A stretch of 8,319 nt of DNA. It comes from Oscillospiraceae bacterium. Lineage in GTDB: Bacteria > Bacillota > Clostridia > Oscillospirales > Ruminococcaceae. A program made the translations under genes and the position numbers. Shown in pieces: positions 5,570 through 8,319 of the stretch (the first letter of the stretch is position 1; the number at the start of each line of letters is the position of its first letter). Under the pieces are notes generated by a model. It saw only the letters and a program-made list of their open reading frames with translations, ran no database searches and was not told the origin of the DNA. The stretch spans positions 1 through 8,319 of the forward strand of contig JAIEDJ010000233.1 in assembly GCA_029068025.1 (NCBI GenBank), read 5' to 3'.

Positions 5570-5598
5570 ATTATATCATATAATTCTTAAAAATGCAA
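5570..5598 (-). promoter_or_regulatory. SigA-type promoter with extended -10 for hpt-ftsH
   Basis: On the minus strand TTGCAT (-35, 5593-5598) is followed by 17 nt and then a perfect TATAAT (-10, 5570-5575). A TG one base before the -10 makes it an extended -10. The predicted transcript start is near 5563, giving a leader of about 28 nt to the hpt ATG at 5535. The promoter lies in the 92-bp tilS-hpt gap, so hpt and ftsH can be transcribed separately from the rplI-dnaB-tilS genes. Read-through from upstream is also possible, because I see no terminator after tilS. Confidence 0.85.
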
Positions 5599-5627
5599 TT
5601 GATTTTCGTGAATATTTTGTGAAAAAT

Positions 5628-6662
5628 TTATTTATCGCCGCTTTTTGGGCTTTTTTTCTCATTATATCCGCCGAAATTCTGGTGAATTTCCTCGGTAAAG
5701 CACACGCCCTTGCGGATTGTGAAAAACCTGTCCTTGCAGGGATTATACCGCGCCGAACGCTTTTCAAGAAGCTCCGCCGCGGTCTGTATACGCAGTGCCG
5801 ACGGCTCTATGCCGCCGTTCATCAGTATTTTCCGCACGGCACGCGCCTTTATCGGCTCGGGCAGCTTACTGAGCGCAGCAGCGTCCCAGCCGCGTCCCTT
5901 TCGGCAGCCGTCAAGCGCTTTATCCGCAAGCTCCTCCAGATACGCGTTGTCGCCGCGCAGATTTCGGGTCATTCTCCCGATCACATCCGCAAGCGCGGGG
6001 TTTATTTTCTCAAGCTCGGGAACGACGTTCATACGGATCCGATTCCGCGAATATTCCACCGAGAAATTGCTGCGGTCGGTGATATGCTCCTGTCCCAGCG
6101 CGTCAAGGAAGCTCTCCACATCCGCGCGCGTACAGCCGATAAGCGGACGCACAGCGACAAGCCCCTCAGATCGCCGCACAGGCGGTATTCCGCACAGACC
6201 ACTCGCCCCCGTGCCGCGCGTCAGATTGAACATCACGGTCTCAACATTGTCCGAGGCAGTATGCGCGGTCGCCAGCACCGCGGGAGCTTCCGCGCTGCTC
6301 ATAACCTCGCGGAAAAAGCCGTATCTCAGCCGCCTTGCCGTTTCCTCAAGGCTCTCGTGCTTTCCGCGAAGGGCATTGACGTCGATCCTCGCCGTATCAA
6401 GCGGGATCCCGAGCCTTCCGCACAGCTCTGCGCAGAACCGCTCGTCCGCGTCGCTCTCTTCACCGCGCAGACAGTGATTTAGATGACACGCGCGGACGGA
6501 AAAACCAAGCTCCTCCCGCAGCAGTATCATCGCTCTCAGCAGCGCAACGCTGTCCGCGCCGCCCGAAAGCGCAACGGTAACAGTCCTGACGTTTTCCGTC
6601 ATGCCATGCTCAGAAACCGCCGCCCTTACCTTATCAAGAAATAACGAGCTTTTCATATCCAT
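5628..6662 (-). CDS. tilS: tRNA(Ile)-lysidine synthetase, short form
   Basis: TilS attaches lysine to C34 of the CAU-anticodon isoleucine tRNA, changing both its codon reading and its charging. The 344-residue product has the PP-loop ATPase signature SGGADS (33-38), then HLNHCLRGEESDADERF (60-76) and ATAHTASDNVETVMFNLTRGTG (131-152), all diagnostic of the N-terminal catalytic domain. A middle TilS-type region extends to about 300. Compared with roughly 430-470 residues in E. coli and B. subtilis it is short. It ends in a Lys/Ser-rich tail after FFTIRKGVCF, without an evident full C-terminal TilS_C domain. Short forms such as that of Aquifex are known to be functional. Two possible starts (ATG at 6662 and at 6656) share a GGGA site, with spacers of 4 and 10 nt; I give the first. 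The gene begins 11 bp after dnaB and is surely cotranscribed with it. Confidence 0.95.
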   Translation of the reverse strand: MDMKSSLFLDKVRAAVSEHGMTENVRTVTVALSGGADSVALLRAMILLREELGFSVRACHLNHCLRGEESDADERFCAELCGRLGIPLDTARIDVNALRGKHESLEETARRLRYGFFREVMSSAEAPAVLATAHTASDNVETVMFNLTRGTGASGLCGIPPVRRSEGLVAVRPLIGCTRADVESFLDALGQEHITDRSNFSVEYSRNRIRMNVVPELEKINPALADVIGRMTRNLRGDNAYLEELADKALDGCRKGRGWDAAALSKLPEPIKARAVRKILMNGGIEPSALRIQTAAELLEKRSARYNPCKDRFFTIRKGVCFTEEIHQNFGGYNEKKSPKSGDK

Positions 6663-6673
6663 ATTGTCCCGTG

Positions 6674-8044
6674 TCAGCCGCCGTTCTGAACCTTATAGTC
6701 GATATTGTAAAACCGCGTATACTCGCCGTGCCAGCCCATATAGATCGTTCCTGTCTCGCCGTGACGGTTCTTCGCCACGATACACTCGCACACGTTCTGA
6801 TTCGGATCGGTCTTATCGTAATAAGAATTCCTGTACAGGAACAACACGATATCCGCGTCCTGCTCAATAGAACCCGAGTCACGCAGATCGGACAGCAGCG
6901 GCCGCTTGTCGGGACGCTGCTCGGGGCCTCTCGCAAGCTGCGACAGCACGATAACAGGCACGTTCAGCTCCTTTGCCATGATCTTAAGATTTCTGGTGAT
7001 CTCCGAGATCTCCAGCACGCGGTTGCCGTTGTAGTTGTTGGTGGAATTCATAAGCTGGAGGTAGTCGATTATTACCACTCCGAGATTGTTCATTCTCCTG
7101 AGCTTTGACTTCATATTCATAACGTTGCACCCGGGGGTGTCGTCAATATAGATCTCCAGCTTCTGGAGAATATCCGCGCCCTTCATAAAGCCGCCGAACT
7201 GCTCTGAATCTATTCGTCCCGTCTTCATGACCTCAGACGAGATCTTAGCCTCGCTGCACAGCATTCGCGAAACGATCTGTTCCTTGGACATTTCCAGACT
7301 GAACACGCATATCTGCTTGTCAAGCAGCCTTTGTGACACGTTCACCGCGATATTCATGGCAAACGAGGTCTTTCCCATACCGGGTCTCGCGGCTATTATA
7401 ATAAGATCGGACTTATTCAGCCCGTATATGCGCTTGTCCAGCTCAGTAAATCCCGTCGACGCTCCCGTCATAACAGGCTTTCCGCCGTTTGCCGCTGATT
7501 CGCGCACAAGATCGTTCAGCGCCCTCACACGGTCGTATATGATACCGCTGATATGCGTCAGCGTCTTGTTTTCAACGCCCGCGCCGATATCATATATTTT
7601 CTGCTCCGCAAAATCCACAATATTATTTGCAGGTTCCGCGCTGTTATTAGCCACGTCAATAATTTCCTTTGACGCGAGTATAAGACTGCGCAGCATATAC
7701 TTCTCGGTAATGATCCCCGCGTATTTGACAGCGGTTGAAACGCTCGGCACCCTGTCAATAAGATCGGCAAGATACTTTCTCGCTTCGGCGGTCGTATCAA
7801 ATATGCCGTGACGCGAGCAAGCGTCAGTCATCGTCACGATATCGACCTGATTATTAGCCATATACATCGAGACCATGACCTCAAAGATACGGCGGTTCAC
7901 ATCAACAAAGAAATGCTCCGCGTGAAGCGACGACGCGATAAGGTCGCCCAGCACGCTGCTGTCGAGCAGCGCAGCGCCGAGAGCCGAGTTCTCCGCGTCG
8001 AGACTGAACGGCAGATTTATCCCCGAAAGATCATATTCAGCCAT
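6674..8044 (-). CDS. dnaB: Replicative DNA helicase DnaB
   Basis: DnaB (called DnaC in Bacillus) is the hexameric 5'-3' helicase that unwinds DNA at the replication fork. The 456-residue protein is complete and of usual length. The N-terminal domain spans about 10-150 (FSLDAENSALGAAL, IFEVMVSMY). After a linker, the RecA-like motor domain has Walker A RPGMGKTS (220-227), FSLEMS (248-253) with catalytic E251, and Walker B VVIIDYLQL (323-331) with D327. SQLARGPEQRPDKRPLLSDLRDSGSIEQDAD runs from 368 to 398, with sensor Q369. AKNRHGETG (424-432) carries K425 and R427 as trans-acting contacts. No intein or insertion interrupts it. It overlaps rplI by one base (TAATG), and its AAGGAAGA ribosome binding site lies within the rplI coding end, implying translational coupling. 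Confidence 0.99.
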   Translation of the reverse strand: MAEYDLSGINLPFSLDAENSALGAALLDSSVLGDLIASSLHAEHFFVDVNRRIFEVMVSMYMANNQVDIVTMTDACSRHGIFDTTAEARKYLADLIDRVPSVSTAVKYAGIITEKYMLRSLILASKEIIDVANNSAEPANNIVDFAEQKIYDIGAGVENKTLTHISGIIYDRVRALNDLVRESAANGGKPVMTGASTGFTELDKRIYGLNKSDLIIIAARPGMGKTSFAMNIAVNVSQRLLDKQICVFSLEMSKEQIVSRMLCSEAKISSEVMKTGRIDSEQFGGFMKGADILQKLEIYIDDTPGCNVMNMKSKLRRMNNLGVVIIDYLQLMNSTNNYNGNRVLEISEITRNLKIMAKELNVPVIVLSQLARGPEQRPDKRPLLSDLRDSGSIEQDADIVLFLYRNSYYDKTDPNQNVCECIVAKNRHGETGTIYMGWHGEYTRFYNIDYKVQNGG

Positions 8045-8319
8045 TATGCGTCTTCCTTAACGGAAACGGTGAATTTAGCCTTGACTCCCGCGTACAGACG
8101 CGCCTCGGCGGAATAATCACCGAATCCCTCGATCTTCATAGCGATATTGATCTTTTTCTTGTCAACGTCCAGCCCCAGCGACTGCTTTATAGCGGCGGAG
8201 ACCTCCTTTGAAGTCACCGTGCCGAACAGCCTGTTGTTCTGTCCCGCCTTCGCCTTTACAACAACGGACTGCCCCTCCAGCTTACACCCCACATCCCTGG
8301 CCTTCGCGCTCTCGACGTC
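8044..8319 (-). CDS. rplI: 50S ribosomal protein bL9, C-terminal part (5' end beyond window)
   Basis: The 91 residues visible are the end of the connecting helix and the whole C-terminal domain of bL9, a large-subunit protein that binds 23S rRNA near the L1 stalk. Recognisable segments are KLEGQSVVVKAKAGQNNRLFGTVTSKEV, the helix AAIKQSLGLDVDKKKI, and the closing strands GDYSAEARLYAGVKAKFTVSV. A full bL9 has about 150 residues, so the N-terminal rRNA-binding domain lies beyond the right edge. An in-frame GTG at 8292 is not a credible start, because the reading frame and homologous sequence continue upstream of it to the end of the window. The gene directly precedes dnaB, as in many Bacillota. 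Confidence 0.96.
   Translation of the reverse strand, partial: DVESAKARDVGCKLEGQSVVVKAKAGQNNRLFGTVTSKEVSAAIKQSLGLDVDKKKINIAMKIEGFGDYSAEARLYAGVKAKFTVSVKEDA
8051..8058 (-). promoter_or_regulatory. dnaB ribosome binding site inside the rplI 3' end
   Basis: AAGGAAGA on the minus strand encodes the Lys-Glu-Asp end of bL9 and also lies about 7-9 nt ahead of the dnaB ATG. The stop and start codons overlap as TAATG, a classic coupling arrangement that fixes the dnaB start. Confidence 0.85.

Noticed and set aside
5536..5571. N-terminal 12-codon extension of hpt starting at 5571
   Set aside because: That ATG lies in the -10 hexamer of the promoter and lacks a ribosome binding site. The resulting peptide does not look like the start of known Hpt proteins.
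5619..6482. Long plus-strand frames opposite tilS (287 and 255 residues)
   Set aside because: Their residues are Arg/Ser/Ala-rich and typical of shadow frames. tilS on the minus strand carries all its diagnostic motifs.
8044..8292. Complete 82-residue protein starting at the GTG at 8292
   Set aside because: The frame stays open to the window edge, and the sequence is the C-terminal domain of bL9, so this is an internal codon of a truncated rplI.

Overview
The window is a typical chromosomal segment of a Gram-positive bacterium. It most likely comes from the Bacillota, class Clostridia, and the overall look suggests a Ruminococcus/Oscillospiraceae relative. That placement is an inference from gene order and protein character, not from a database search. 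The reasons are the Bacillota-style order rplI-dnaB followed by tilS-hpt-ftsH, a lipoprotein-type binding protein, Gram-positive SigA-like promoters, and AT-rich intergenic spacers between moderately GC-rich genes. Every gene I can support lies on the minus strand, so transcription runs from the right end of the window to the left.

Right half (about 2940-8319): a housekeeping block. In transcription order it has the C-terminal part of ribosomal protein bL9 (rplI, cut by the window edge), the replicative helicase dnaB (its ATG shares one base with the rplI stop codon), tRNA(Ile)-lysidine synthetase tilS (11 bp after dnaB), hypoxanthine phosphoribosyltransferase hpt, and the membrane AAA+ protease ftsH. 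A strong internal promoter with an extended -10 lies between tilS and hpt. It shows that hpt starts at 5535 rather than at the upstream ATG. The block joins translation, replication, tRNA decoding fidelity, purine salvage and membrane proteolysis.

Middle (2676-2939): a 264-bp gap between ftsH and the next gene, densely packed with structure. It holds a nested inverted repeat closed by 10-bp outer arms, a perfect 14-bp hairpin, 40-nt-period degenerate direct repeats, and overlapping alternative hairpins just after the ftsH stop. No protein is encoded there. It looks like a dispersed intergenic repeat element (MITE- or REP-like) or a structured RNA tail, and it is the most unusual part of the window.

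Left half (1-2675): four less conserved genes. These are a GNAT acetyltransferase, a small membrane protein with an N-terminal zinc ribbon, a YdcF/SanA-type DUF218 membrane protein, and the N-terminal 221 residues of an amino-acid ABC transporter substrate-binding lipoprotein. The last runs off the left edge and has its own near-consensus promoter.

I found no tRNA, rRNA, CRISPR array, transposase, prophage gene or defence system. The genes themselves are ordinary. The parts worth a second look are the intergenic element, the hpt promoter and start region, and the short TilS.
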